Assembly: GCA_022013085.1 (NCBI GenBank)
Contig: JAKLQX010000076.1
Coordinates: forward strand, 1 to 39,715
Direction of reading: 5' to 3'
DNA length: 39,715 nt
From: Candidatus Omnitrophota bacterium
GTDB lineage: Bacteria > Omnitrophota > Gorgyraeia > Gygaellales > Profunditerraquicolaceae
Position numbers and translations under genes: made by a program. Positions 7,346-15,564 of the stretch are shown piece by piece. Position 1 is the first letter of the stretch. Every line of letters begins with the position of its first letter. The notes beneath the pieces are model-generated. The model did no database searches. It saw nothing but the letters and a program-made list of their open reading frames with translations, and was not told the DNA's origin.

Positions 7346-7888
7346 ATGGCGCTTGATATGATCAAGGAAGAGCTTAAACTAAAAGCAAGTAAGATCAAAC
7401 TTCTTTTATTAGATGTTGACGGAGTGCTTACCGATGGTAGGATAATTTATGATTCGCGCGGTCGGGATTCTAAATTCTTCGATGTGCATGATGGGCTAGG
7501 GGTTTATGTTTTGCATAAATCCGGGATCAAGACTGTTTTAATTACAGCCAAAAGTTCTAAAACTATATCGCCGCGCGCCAAAGATATGCGTGTAGCTGAA
7601 GTTTTCGCGGATATTTTTCCTAAGAGTTCCCTGCTTGATAGAATTCTAAAGAAGTATGGCGTTTGTTCAGATGAGGTTTGTTTTGTAGGAGATGATTTAG
7701 TGGATTTATCGATTATGCGTAAGGTTGGCTTACCTGTGGCAGTTGCCAACGCAGCAGATGAAATAAAAGAAGTTGCGGGTTTTATTACTAGTTGCGTCGG
7801 CGGCCGCGGAGCAGTTAGAGAAGTTGCGGAGTTAATTCTTAAATCGCAAGGTAAATGGGAAGATATCTTAAAGTTTTATGCTGCTTAA
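7346..7888 (+). CDS. kdsC: 3-deoxy-manno-octulosonate-8-phosphatase (HAD phosphatase)
   Basis: KdsC removes phosphate from Kdo 8-phosphate to release Kdo. It is a compact 180-residue HAD enzyme with no cap domain, as usual in this family. The nucleophile motif is LLLDVDGVLTDG (D23 and D25), followed by FDVHDGLGV, motif II TAKSS, and the acidic GDDLVDLSIMRKVGLPVAVAN. The C-terminal GGRGAVREVAELIL is characteristic of KdsC. ATG 7346 is two bases after kdsD; ATG 7358 is a possible alternative start and neither has a strong ribosome binding site. Its last 11 bases overlap the start of the LptC-LptA gene. Confidence 0.95.
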   Translation: MALDMIKEELKLKASKIKLLLLDVDGVLTDGRIIYDSRGRDSKFFDVHDGLGVYVLHKSGIKTVLITAKSSKTISPRAKDMRVAEVFADIFPKSSLLDRILKKYGVCSDEVCFVGDDLVDLSIMRKVGLPVAVANAADEIKEVAGFITSCVGGRGAVREVAELILKSQGKWEDILKFYAA

Positions 7889-8762
7889 AAGAATACTATT
7901 AGTTTCTGCGTTTTTATTTTTTGCTTCTACCTGTCTTAAAGCCGAAATCACCAAAGAAGTAAAAGAATCCGACCAGCAGATTGGCGATTTTTCTCTATCA
8001 GGCTTTGGCGAAAAAGGGAAGAAGGTCTGGGATATTTCTGGAAAATCAGCGGATATATTTAATGAAGTTGTTAAACTTAAAGAAGTGGTAGGCAACCATT
8101 ATGCCGATAAGGATAGTATTAATCTCACTGCTGATAAGGGCGATTTTAATAAAAATAGTGGAGTTGTGCATTTAGAAGACAACGTGGTGATTACTACATC
8201 AAATGGCGCAAAACTTACTACTGATTCTCTTGATTGGGATCGCAAGCAGCAGATAGTTAGTACTTTAGATAGTGTAAATCTCAAGCGTTCGGATATGAAT
8301 CTTTCCGGAGTAGGGGCTAAAGGCCAAACAGGGCTTAAGCAGGTGGCTTTAGCAAAAGATGTGCGCTTAGATATAGAACCCATGGATAAGCTGAAAGGCA
8401 AAAAAGAAAAAATATTGATTACTTGCGATGGCCCGCTTGAGGTAGATTATGAAAAAAATATTGCCATATTTTATAATAATGTTAAAGTAGAAAAATCAGA
8501 TTTGACTATTCACAGCGATAAGATGGAGGTTTATTTTATCCCTAGGAGTGAGGATCCTAAAAAAGAACAGGGAGCCGCAGTAATGTCCAGCTCAATAAAT
8601 AAGATTGTAAGCATTGGCAATGTGCGTATATTGCGTGGGGAAAATATATCTTATAGCCAGGAAGCAGTTTATACTGCTAAGGACAAGAGAATCGTTTTAA
8701 CTGGAAGGCCTCAGATACTTATTTATCAGACGGAGAATATGAATGCGGCTTTTGGAAACTAA
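7878..8762 (+). CDS. LptC-LptA fusion, periplasmic LPS transport protein
   Basis: In diderms LptC (membrane-anchored) passes LPS from the LptBFG transporter to the periplasmic bridge protein LptA. This single 294-residue protein seems to contain both. A signal peptide or N-terminal anchor (residues 1-22, ending CLKA) is followed by an LptC-like part with WDISGKSADIF and LTADKGDFNKNSGVVHLEDNVVI (about 25-150). An OstA/LptA-like part follows (about 160-290), with ITCDGPLEVDYEKNIAIFYNNVKVE, IHSDKMEVYF and RIVLTGRPQILIYQ. It lies between kdsC and lptB, the usual position of separate lptC and lptA genes. It overlaps kdsC by 11 bases and lptB by 20. The fusion reading is from sequence pattern; the domain border is approximate. 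Confidence 0.85.
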   Translation: MLLKRILLVSAFLFFASTCLKAEITKEVKESDQQIGDFSLSGFGEKGKKVWDISGKSADIFNEVVKLKEVVGNHYADKDSINLTADKGDFNKNSGVVHLEDNVVITTSNGAKLTTDSLDWDRKQQIVSTLDSVNLKRSDMNLSGVGAKGQTGLKQVALAKDVRLDIEPMDKLKGKKEKILITCDGPLEVDYEKNIAIFYNNVKVEKSDLTIHSDKMEVYFIPRSEDPKKEQGAAVMSSSINKIVSIGNVRILRGENISYSQEAVYTAKDKRIVLTGRPQILIYQTENMNAAFGN

Positions 8763-9465
8763 AGGTTTAATTAAATCATATGATGGACGCCAAGTTGTTA
8801 AAGGCGTGGATATTACGGTTAAGCGTGGAGAGATCGTTGGGCTTCTTGGCCCTAATGGCGCAGGTAAGACTACTACTTTTTATATGATTGTGGGTATTGT
8901 TGCCCCAAACCAAGGCACAATTGTTTTTGATAATCATGAGATTACTAATTTACCGATTCATGAACGTGCGCGCCTTGGGATCGGTTATCTTTCTCAGGAA
9001 GCTTCGATATTTCGAAAGCTTACGGTTGCAGAGAATATCAACGCAATCCTCGAGACTTTGCCTTTGAGCCGGCAGGATCGAAAACGTAGGTTGGTTTCTT
9101 TACTGGAAGAGTTAAATATTTCCCATCTGGCTAAGAATAAGGCTTATACCTTAAGCGGAGGGGAAAGAAGGCGCTTAGAGATAACTCGGGCGCTGGTAAC
9201 CAATCCATCTTTTATTCTTCTTGATGAACCTTTTTCCGGAATTGATCCGATAGTAGTTAATGAAGCGCAGGAGATTATTAAAGAATTAAAGGCAAAAGGG
9301 TTAGGAATTTTACTTACTGATCATAATGTCAGGGAAACACTCTCTATTACTGACCGGGCATATTTGATTGCTGATGGTTCTATTCTTATTGCAGGTACGG
9401 CGCATGAACTGATTAACCACCCGCAGGCGCGCCAGGTTTATTTGGGTGAGAAGTTTAGAATGTAA
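8743..9465 (+). CDS. lptB: LPS export ABC transporter ATP-binding protein
   Basis: LptB is the cytoplasmic ATPase that powers LPS extraction by LptFG. The 240-residue protein has Walker A GPNGAGKTT (36-44), the Q-loop region YLSQEASIFRKLTV, ABC signature LSGGE (137-141), Walker B FILLDEP (157-163) and the H-loop in LLTDHNVRETL. The insert EASIFRKLTVAENI and the end LINHPQARQVYLGEKFRM are typical of LptB rather than other ABC ATPases. The start overlaps the LptC-LptA gene by 20 bases, which fixes close coupling. lptF and lptG are not in this window. rpoN, often next in Proteobacteria, is absent; trigger factor follows instead. Confidence 0.96.
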   Translation: MRLLETKGLIKSYDGRQVVKGVDITVKRGEIVGLLGPNGAGKTTTFYMIVGIVAPNQGTIVFDNHEITNLPIHERARLGIGYLSQEASIFRKLTVAENINAILETLPLSRQDRKRRLVSLLEELNISHLAKNKAYTLSGGERRRLEITRALVTNPSFILLDEPFSGIDPIVVNEAQEIIKELKAKGLGILLTDHNVRETLSITDRAYLIADGSILIAGTAHELINHPQARQVYLGEKFRM

Positions 9466-9476
9466 GAAAGGGAGAA

Positions 9477-10355
9477 ATGAAAACCGAAATTAAGAAGTTG
9501 GATGGTACAAAACGTGAATTAAGCGTAGCTGTAAGCGGCGAGTTGATAAAAAATAAATTTGAGGATGTTTTCGCTCAAATTGCCAAAGAAGCAAAGGTTC
9601 CGGGATTTCGTCCCGGGAAAGCCCCTAGGGATGTTTTAGAAAAACATTATGCCGCTTCTGTGCATGAACAAGTTTTAAAAGAATTAGTGCCTGATGTGTA
9701 TAATCAGGCTATAGCCACAGAGAAACTTGATGTAATTGAGCTGCCGCAGATTAGCGATGTGAAGCTTGACCGTGCTAATCTTTCTTTTAAGGCGGTTGTA
9801 GAGGTGAGCCCCGAGATACAGGTGAAAAATTATAAAAATCAAAAGATAAATTTTAAAAAGGTAGTTGTAACTGCGGATGAAATTAAGAAACAGATTGATT
9901 CTGTTAGAGAGGCACGTAAAGCTGACGCTTTAGATGATAAATTTAGCCGTTCTTTAGGTTACCCCAGTCTAGCTGATTTAGAGAAGACAGTGGAAAGGCA
10001 GCTTTATATTACTAAGGAAAATCAAGAGCGAGCGCGTATTGAAAATGGATTAATTGAGAATTTGATGCAAGGCTTAGAGTTTAAGCTTCCACAAGGTTTG
10101 GTTAACCGTCAAATTCAAGATATGCTTAGACAAACAAAGTTGGATTTAGCTATGAAAGGCCTGCCACGGGATAAAATTGAGGAGCAGGAGAAGCTGCTTT
10201 TGGAGGGGATTGAGCCTGAAGCTAAAAAACAGGTTAAGGTATATTTAGTTTTAGCAGAGATTGCAAGAAAAGAAAATATTGCTATTGATGACCATATGCC
10301 AGCTAAAGTAATGGAGTTTTTGTTAAGCCAGGCAGATTGGCAGGAGACTCACTAA
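9477..10355 (+). CDS. tig: Trigger factor lacking the PPIase (FKBP) domain
   Basis: Trigger factor is the chaperone that binds nascent chains at the ribosome exit. The N-terminal ribosome-binding domain (1 to about 115) includes the signature GFRPGKAP (43-50). In standard trigger factor of about 430 residues an FKBP-type PPIase domain of about 100 residues follows. Here residue 150 ([14 protein letters not shown]) runs straight into the C-terminal chaperone domain ([20 protein letters not shown] to the end), giving only 292 residues. The frame is intact, so this is a domain loss rather than a frameshift. AAGGGAG lies just before the ATG. clpP follows 13 bases later, the common tig-clpP order. 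Confidence 0.93.
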   Translation: MKTEIKKLDGTKRELSVAVSGELIKNKFEDVFAQIAKEAKVPGFRPGKAPRDVLEKHYAASVHEQVLKELVPDVYNQAIATEKLDVIELPQISDVKLDRANLSFKAVVEVSPEIQVKNYKNQKINFKKVVVTADEIKKQIDSVREARKADALDDKFSRSLGYPSLADLEKTVERQLYITKENQERARIENGLIENLMQGLEFKLPQGLVNRQIQDMLRQTKLDLAMKGLPRDKIEEQEKLLLEGIEPEAKKQVKVYLVLAEIARKENIAIDDHMPAKVMEFLLSQADWQETH

Positions 10356-10368
10356 AGCGGAGGATGCG

Positions 10369-10989
10369 ATGGAGACAAAAATGCAGACTTTAGTTCCCAT
10401 GGTAATTGAGCAAACTGCTCGGGGTTATGAGCGCGCCTATGATATTTATTCCCGCCTTTTAAAGGACCGGATTTTATTTATTGGCACGCCGATTGATGAT
10501 TATGTAGCAAACTTGGTGATCGCTCAGTTACTTTTTTTACAAATGGAAGATAAGGATAAAGATATTAATGTTTATATTAATTCACCTGGAGGTTCAGTTA
10601 CCGCGGGTCTAGCTATTTATGATACTATGCAGTTTTTAAAGTGTGATGTGGCTACTTATTGCGTAGGCCAGGCATCTAGCATGGGTGCGATTTTACTTGC
10701 TGCTGGTGCAAAAGGTAAACGTCAAGTTTTACCGAATTCACGGATTATGATTCATCAGCCTTGGGGCGGAGTGCAGGGAGTGGCCGCGGATATTTCGATT
10801 CAGGCTAAAGAGATTTTAAAACTGCGTGATCGGATTAATGAAATTTTGGTGCATCATACTAATCAACCGTTAGATAAGATACAGAAGGATACGGATCGGG
10901 ATTATTTTATGAGCGCACAGGAAGCTAAGGATTACGGCTTAATTGATGAAGTAATCTTACCTGAAGCTAAGAAATTAAAGAATAAATAA
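10369..10989 (+). CDS. clpP: ATP-dependent Clp protease proteolytic subunit
   Basis: ClpP is the serine peptidase chamber that works with ClpX or ClpA. The 206-residue length is typical. Catalytic residues are S104 in GQASSMGA, H129 in IMIHQPWGG and D178 in [10 protein letters not shown]. The N-terminal [24 protein letters not shown] includes the usual propeptide border. GGAGG just upstream supports ATG 10369; ATG 10381 is an alternative. clpX, usually next, is missing, and the region downstream is a hairpin-rich leader before an aminotransferase gene. Confidence 0.97.
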   Translation: METKMQTLVPMVIEQTARGYERAYDIYSRLLKDRILFIGTPIDDYVANLVIAQLLFLQMEDKDKDINVYINSPGGSVTAGLAIYDTMQFLKCDVATYCVGQASSMGAILLAAGAKGKRQVLPNSRIMIHQPWGGVQGVAADISIQAKEILKLRDRINEILVHHTNQPLDKIQKDTDRDYFMSAQEAKDYGLIDEVILPEAKKLKNK

Positions 10990-11000
10990 GGTTATAACAC

Positions 11001-11082
11001 CCGGCCTTAATGGTGAGGCCGGTGCGCGCTTCTGCGCTAGCACCCAAACCAAATTGATGGTTTGGTGTGCGTTTTCTACGCA
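11001..11082 (+). promoter_or_regulatory. Multi-hairpin leader between clpP and the class V aminotransferase
   Basis: This 102-base gap (10990-11091) contains four adjacent inverted repeats: CCGGCCT/AGGCCGG (11001-11007, 11016-11022), GGTGC/GCACC with inner GCGC/GCGC (11021-11044), CCAAACC/GGTTTGG (11044-11050, 11059-11065) and TGCGT/ACGCA (11068-11072, 11078-11082). The last ends next to the AAGGAG ribosome binding site. No T-run follows any of them, so they do not look like simple terminators. No T-box or known riboswitch motif was recognised. Confidence 0.55.
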
Positions 11083-11091
11083 AGGAGAAAA

Positions 11092-12228
11092 ATGAAAAAA
11101 AATTATTTACTTACTCCGGGCCCTACACCTTTACCTCCAGAAATTTGCGAGGCAATGGCTAGGCCGATTATTCATCACCGTACACCGCAATTTCAGGAGA
11201 TCCTGAAAGAAGTAAGCGTTGGTTTAAAGTATGTATATCAGACCACAAATGATGTTTTTATTATCTCTTCTTCTGGAACCGGGGCAATGGAAGCTGCTGT
11301 AACAAATTTGTTTTCAAGCGGAGAAACTGTTTTAGTTGTGCAGGGGGGGAAATTTGGGGAAAGATGGACAGAGATTGCCAAGGCTTATGGAATTAATACT
11401 GAGATTATTAATGTGGAGTGGGGAAAGGCAGTTAATCCGGAAGAGATAGCCAAAAGGTTAAAAGCTGATCCAGGGATAAAGGCAGTATTTACTACTCTTT
11501 GTGAAACTTCTACCGGAGTAGATAATGATATTGAAAAGATTGCAAAAGTAGTTAGGGAAACTTCTGCGGTTTTGGTGGTTGATGCTATAAGTGGTTTGGG
11601 CGCAGTTGATTTAAAAACCGATGCCTGGGGAGTTGATGTAGTTGTTTCGGGTTCGCAAAAAGGCTTGATGCTTCCTCCGGGGTTAGGGTTTATCTCAGTT
11701 AGCTCTCGCGCTTGGAAATTAGTGGAAGCCTCTAAATCGCCTCGTTATTACTTGGATCTAAGAAAAGCCAAGAAGGCAATAGACAAAAACGATACCCCGT
11801 TTACATCTTCGATCACTTTAATTATTGCTTTAAATGAATCCCTGAAGATAATACGTTCTGACGGCTTAGAAAATATTTTTGCCAGGCATAAAAAAATGGC
11901 AGATGCTGTTCGCGCCTCAGCCAAGGCTTTAGGTTTGGAATTGTTTGCTCCAACTGCCGCCTCAAATGCAGTTACAGCAGTAAAAGTACCCGCTGGTATT
12001 GACGGTGAAAAATTAGTTAAAACCATGCGTGATACTTATGGAGTAACTATTGCTGGGGGCCAGGATGAGCTAAAAGGAAAAGTATTCCGCATTGCACATA
12101 TGGGTTTTATCGGTGAGTTTGATATTATTACTGGGTTATCCTGTTTAGAAAAGGTTTTGGCTCAGATGGGTTATAAATTTACTTTAGGCGTAGGTATCAA
12201 AGCTGCGGAAGAGGTTTTTCTTAAATAA
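11092..12228 (+). CDS. Class V aminotransferase (alanine-glyoxylate / serine-pyruvate / phosphoserine type)
   Basis: This PLP enzyme of 378 residues belongs to the alanine-glyoxylate aminotransferase family. It starts YLLTPGPTPLPPEI, has SSSGTGAMEAAVTNL, the cofactor-binding VVDAISGLGAVDLKTDAWGVD and the Schiff-base lysine K190 in SGSQKGLMLPPG. Just downstream is serA, so it probably acts as the phosphoserine or serine aminotransferase in serine synthesis, as proposed for lineages without classical SerC. That role is inference; alanine-glyoxylate activity is the alternative. I chose ATG 11092, which is preceded by AAGGAG at 11082-11087, over an upstream GTG-type extension that would translate the hairpin leader. 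Spacing to serA is 14 bases with AGAGGAG. Confidence 0.9.
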   Translation: MKKNYLLTPGPTPLPPEICEAMARPIIHHRTPQFQEILKEVSVGLKYVYQTTNDVFIISSSGTGAMEAAVTNLFSSGETVLVVQGGKFGERWTEIAKAYGINTEIINVEWGKAVNPEEIAKRLKADPGIKAVFTTLCETSTGVDNDIEKIAKVVRETSAVLVVDAISGLGAVDLKTDAWGVDVVVSGSQKGLMLPPGLGFISVSSRAWKLVEASKSPRYYLDLRKAKKAIDKNDTPFTSSITLIIALNESLKIIRSDGLENIFARHKKMADAVRASAKALGLELFAPTAASNAVTAVKVPAGIDGEKLVKTMRDTYGVTIAGGQDELKGKVFRIAHMGFIGEFDIITGLSCLEKVLAQMGYKFTLGVGIKAAEEVFLK

Positions 12229-12242
12229 AGAGGAGTAATAAG

Positions 12243-13829
12243 ATGATTAAAATTTTAGTTAGTGATGCATTGTCAGATGAAGGGTTAAAAGTATTTAGAG
12301 AGGCTAAAGAACTTACTGTGGATGTAAAGACTGATTTAAAACCAGATGCTTTAAAAGAGATAATTAAGGATTATGACGGCCTGGTTGTGCGCAGCGCAAC
12401 TAAGGTGACAAGCGAAATAATTCAAGCAGCTAAAAAACTTAAAGTTATTGGCCGCGCTGGTGTAGGTTTAGATAACGTGGACTTAGAGGCAGCTACGCAA
12501 AAAGGGATTATTGTTATGAATACTCCGGCGGGTAATACTATTTCTACCGCTGAGCATACCTTTAGTATGATTTTAGCCCTTTCGCGCAATATTCCTCAGG
12601 CAAACTCTTCAACTAAAAAGGGAGAGTGGAAACGCTCCAAATTTATGGGAGTTGAGCTTTATGGTAAAACCTTAGGAATTGTAGGTTTTGGCCGCATTGG
12701 CTCTGAAGTTGCAAAGCGGGCTAAATCATTTGGAATGAAAGTTTTGGCTTATGATCCGTTTTTATCCGCGAAGGTTGCTGAAAGTATCGGAGTTGAAATC
12801 GCGGAGTTAGAAAAAGTATTGCAGGAATCTGATTATATTACTGTGCATACTCCGCTTACTGATGAGACTCGGCATATGATTTCAGATAAAGAGTTTTCTA
12901 TAATGAAAAAAGGCGTGCGTATGATAAATTGTGCCCGTGGTGGGATTATTGATGAGCCGGCTTTAATTAAGGCGTTAATTGATGGTTTAGTCGCTGGGGC
13001 AGCGATGGATGTTTTTGAAAGTGAACCGCTTTCTGCGGATAACCCATTTTTGAAACTTGATAATGTAATTATTACTCCGCATTTAGGCGCTTCTACTGAA
13101 GAGGCTCAGGTGAATGTGGCTATCGAAGTAGCTGAGATTGTACGCGATGCCCTGCTTGGCCGGGGAATTCGTAATGCAGCTAACTACCCTTGCTTAGACG
13201 CTGAGGTTTACAAGATCCTTAATCCTTATATTAATCTGGCCGAGAAATTGGGGATGTTTACAGCGCAATTAGTTGAAGGTAGATTCCAGGAGTTAAATAT
13301 AAATTATAGCGGAGAGATTACTAAATATGATTTAAGTTCAGTAACTATGGCTTTGGCTAAAGGCGTACTGTCTCCGATATTAAAAGAGACAGTAAATTTT
13401 GTCAATGCTGTATCTTTAATTAAGGAGAGAGGTATACAGCTGCGTGAATCAAAGTCAGCTCAAGAAGGGGAATTTGTTAATCTGATTCAATTGGAAATTA
13501 AGACGGATAAAGAAACTAAAAGTGTCTGTGGGACGCTTTCTAGTAATAAGCAGCCGCGTATCGTGAAAATCGACGATTATTATCTTGAATTATACCCGAT
13601 TGGAGAGATGGTTTTTATCCGCAACTGGGATAAGCCGGGTTTGATTGGAAGCTTGGGAACATTTATGGGTAAAAATAAAATAAATATTGCTGCTATGACC
13701 TTTGGCCGGGATAAGCCCGGAGGTAAAGCAATCAGCGTCTTAAATGTTGATAGCCAGGTGGGAGTAGATATCCAAGAGGAAATAAAGAAACTAGAAAATA
13801 TTTTAACCGTAAAAGTTATCAGGACATGA
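12243..13829 (+). CDS. serA: D-3-phosphoglycerate dehydrogenase
   Basis: SerA oxidises 3-phosphoglycerate to 3-phosphohydroxypyruvate with NAD, the first step of serine synthesis. The 528 residues match the long bacterial form: substrate and NAD domains (1 to about 315), the intervening ASB domain, and a C-terminal ACT domain (about 455-528, MVFIRNWDKPGLIGSLGTFM). The NAD motif GIVGFGRIGSEVAKRA, NCARGGIIDE (catalytic Arg), DVFESEPL (Glu) and ITPHLGAS (His) are all present. The ACT domain usually gives serine feedback control. AGAGGAG precedes ATG 12243. The stop overlaps the next start (ATGA), so the downstream secreted protein is in the same unit, although no functional link is obvious. Confidence 0.97.
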   Translation: MIKILVSDALSDEGLKVFREAKELTVDVKTDLKPDALKEIIKDYDGLVVRSATKVTSEIIQAAKKLKVIGRAGVGLDNVDLEAATQKGIIVMNTPAGNTISTAEHTFSMILALSRNIPQANSSTKKGEWKRSKFMGVELYGKTLGIVGFGRIGSEVAKRAKSFGMKVLAYDPFLSAKVAESIGVEIAELEKVLQESDYITVHTPLTDETRHMISDKEFSIMKKGVRMINCARGGIIDEPALIKALIDGLVAGAAMDVFESEPLSADNPFLKLDNVIITPHLGASTEEAQVNVAIEVAEIVRDALLGRGIRNAANYPCLDAEVYKILNPYINLAEKLGMFTAQLVEGRFQELNINYSGEITKYDLSSVTMALAKGVLSPILKETVNFVNAVSLIKERGIQLRESKSAQEGEFVNLIQLEIKTDKETKSVCGTLSSNKQPRIVKIDDYYLELYPIGEMVFIRNWDKPGLIGSLGTFMGKNKINIAAMTFGRDKPGGKAISVLNVDSQVGVDIQEEIKKLENILTVKVIRT

Positions 13830-15547
13830 AAAGTATTAAAACTATATTGTTTCTTTTTGCGTTATTGGTATTAATTGCCGGAAATCTTTATGCCAAAGAA
13901 ATAACTATTCTTTATACCGGCAATACCCATGCTATGCTTTATCCCTGCAACTGTCCTATTGAGCATGATGGTGGAATTAGCCGCCGGGCTTCGCTGGTAA
14001 AAGAATTAAGAAGGAAATCCCCAGGGCTTCTGCTTTTAGATTGCGGCGCTTTTACCGCCGGAGGGTTGATGGATGAATATATGCAGAATACCCGGCTAGA
14101 TATGCAACGCTCTGAAGTAAATCTTAAGGCTATGGAGTTGATGCAATATGATGCCGTTGCTATAAGCAGTGATGAGTTTAATTTCGGTAAGGATTTCTTT
14201 CTAAAAAACGCCAGAAAGAATAATCCTGCTTTCTTAAGCGTTAATTTAGAGTCGGATAAAGTGGAGCCGTATATTATTAAGCAGGTTTCCGGGATAAAAG
14301 TTGGGATTATTGGTTTAACTAATCTTTCTGCTAGCCAAAAGTCAGAAGGCTTAAATATTAATGCGCCTAAGGCGATAGGCCAGTTGGTTAGCCACCTTAA
14401 AGATGAAGGCGTGGAAGTAGTGATTGTTCTAAGCACCTTGAGCAAAAAAGAAGATTTAGATTTAATTTCTAAGGTTAAGGGCATAGATGTGCTTTTTGCG
14501 GGGCATAATCCGGAAAAAGAAGATTTGGAAACTAAAGTGGGTTCTACTTTTATTGTGCGCTCACCCTGGCAAGGCCGTAGGCTCGGGAAATTGACCTTGG
14601 AAGTTAAAAATGGTAAGCTTATAAACTGCAAGATTGAAGAGATCCGCTTGTCAGATAAGATTGCTGATGACCCTGATGTGCAAGCGATCTTACCGCGTTG
14701 TTATTCTGATGCCAACTGTAAGAAAGATGGGTTGGTTGGCAGCTGCCAGAGTCCGGGTGAGCTTAAAGCCAGTTGTTTGTTTGCCGAACCGAATAAATTA
14801 AGGCTGGTTATAATAAGTACAGAAGACTGTATTGTTTGTAATACAGAGCCGGTTCTGGAGTTGTTAAAAAAACAATTCCCCGGCATTAGTGCTGAATATA
14901 TTGATTTAAAGCAGGCTGGAAACCTAATTAAGGATTTATCGATTAAAGTCTTACCAGCTTACATTATCGGCAGAGAAGTAGAAAAAGAAAATAATTTTGA
15001 TAATTTTAAGAATAATCTGGAGTTAATCGGTGACTTCTACTTGCTTAAGCCGCAGGTAAGCGGAGTAGCTTATTTTATTAATCGCCAGATTAAAAAGGGG
15101 AGCCTGGATTTATTTTTTAGTATATTTGATAAAGACGCCGCGGAGCTTCTCTCGGTGTTAAGAGAATTTAACCCAAACTTGCATTTTCTGGCAGTAGAAA
15201 AGGATTTAGGCTTTGATGCCAAGAATGGTTCGTTTGAGATAGAAGAATATTTGCGCGGGGTATGCGTGCAGAAGTATTATCCGCAGAAGTTTTGGGATTA
15301 TTTAATTTGCCGCGCCAAGAATATCAGCAGTTCATGGTGGGAGGATTGTCTTAACGAAACTGATGTGCTTAAAATAAAAACTTGCGCCAGGGATTCAGAA
15401 GGGGCGCTCTTGCTTAAGGAAAATATTGTTTTAAATAAAGAGGTACAGGTTATGTTTGGTTTGAACTATCTTCTGGATAATTATCAGATGTTTTCTTCAC
15501 GCGGGGTGCCGGATAAAGAAGAACTCAGAAAAATAATAAAAAAGTAA
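13826..15547 (+). CDS. Secreted protein: degenerate 5'-nucleotidase-like metallophosphoesterase fused to thioredoxin-like domains
   Basis: A signal peptide (1-23, ending LYA) is followed by a UshA/calcineurin-like phosphoesterase domain (about 25-285). The metal-ligand motifs are largely lost: the usual D-x-H is GNTHA (N33, H35), GD is CGA (A75), GNHE is SSDE (114-117), the LSH histidine is T204, and GHTH is GHNP (227-229). Catalysis is therefore doubtful. A thioredoxin-like domain follows with CIVC (335-338) and the cis-Pro-type VLPAYII. The C-terminal part (about 400-573) is cysteine-rich (KYYPQKFWDYLICRAKN, WWEDCL) and resembles a DsbA-like fold. It probably sits in the periplasm as a redox or scaffolding protein. 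The ATGA overlap with serA shows coupling. The substrate is unknown. Confidence 0.75.
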   Translation: MKSIKTILFLFALLVLIAGNLYAKEITILYTGNTHAMLYPCNCPIEHDGGISRRASLVKELRRKSPGLLLLDCGAFTAGGLMDEYMQNTRLDMQRSEVNLKAMELMQYDAVAISSDEFNFGKDFFLKNARKNNPAFLSVNLESDKVEPYIIKQVSGIKVGIIGLTNLSASQKSEGLNINAPKAIGQLVSHLKDEGVEVVIVLSTLSKKEDLDLISKVKGIDVLFAGHNPEKEDLETKVGSTFIVRSPWQGRRLGKLTLEVKNGKLINCKIEEIRLSDKIADDPDVQAILPRCYSDANCKKDGLVGSCQSPGELKASCLFAEPNKLRLVIISTEDCIVCNTEPVLELLKKQFPGISAEYIDLKQAGNLIKDLSIKVLPAYIIGREVEKENNFDNFKNNLELIGDFYLLKPQVSGVAYFINRQIKKGSLDLFFSIFDKDAAELLSVLREFNPNLHFLAVEKDLGFDAKNGSFEIEEYLRGVCVQKYYPQKFWDYLICRAKNISSSWWEDCLNETDVLKIKTCARDSEGALLLKENIVLNKEVQVMFGLNYLLDNYQMFSSRGVPDKEELRKIIKK

Positions 15548-15564
15548 GGAAAAGAGGAGTAAAT

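Noticed and set aside
9901-9990. Frameshift as the cause of the missing trigger factor PPIase domain
   Set aside because: The frame is continuous and both flanking domains are intact, and there is too little sequence to hold a degraded domain of about 100 residues.
10990-11091. A T-box or other known amino-acid riboswitch
   Set aside because: I see no T-box sequence or specifier loop layout, and no antiterminator with a T-run.
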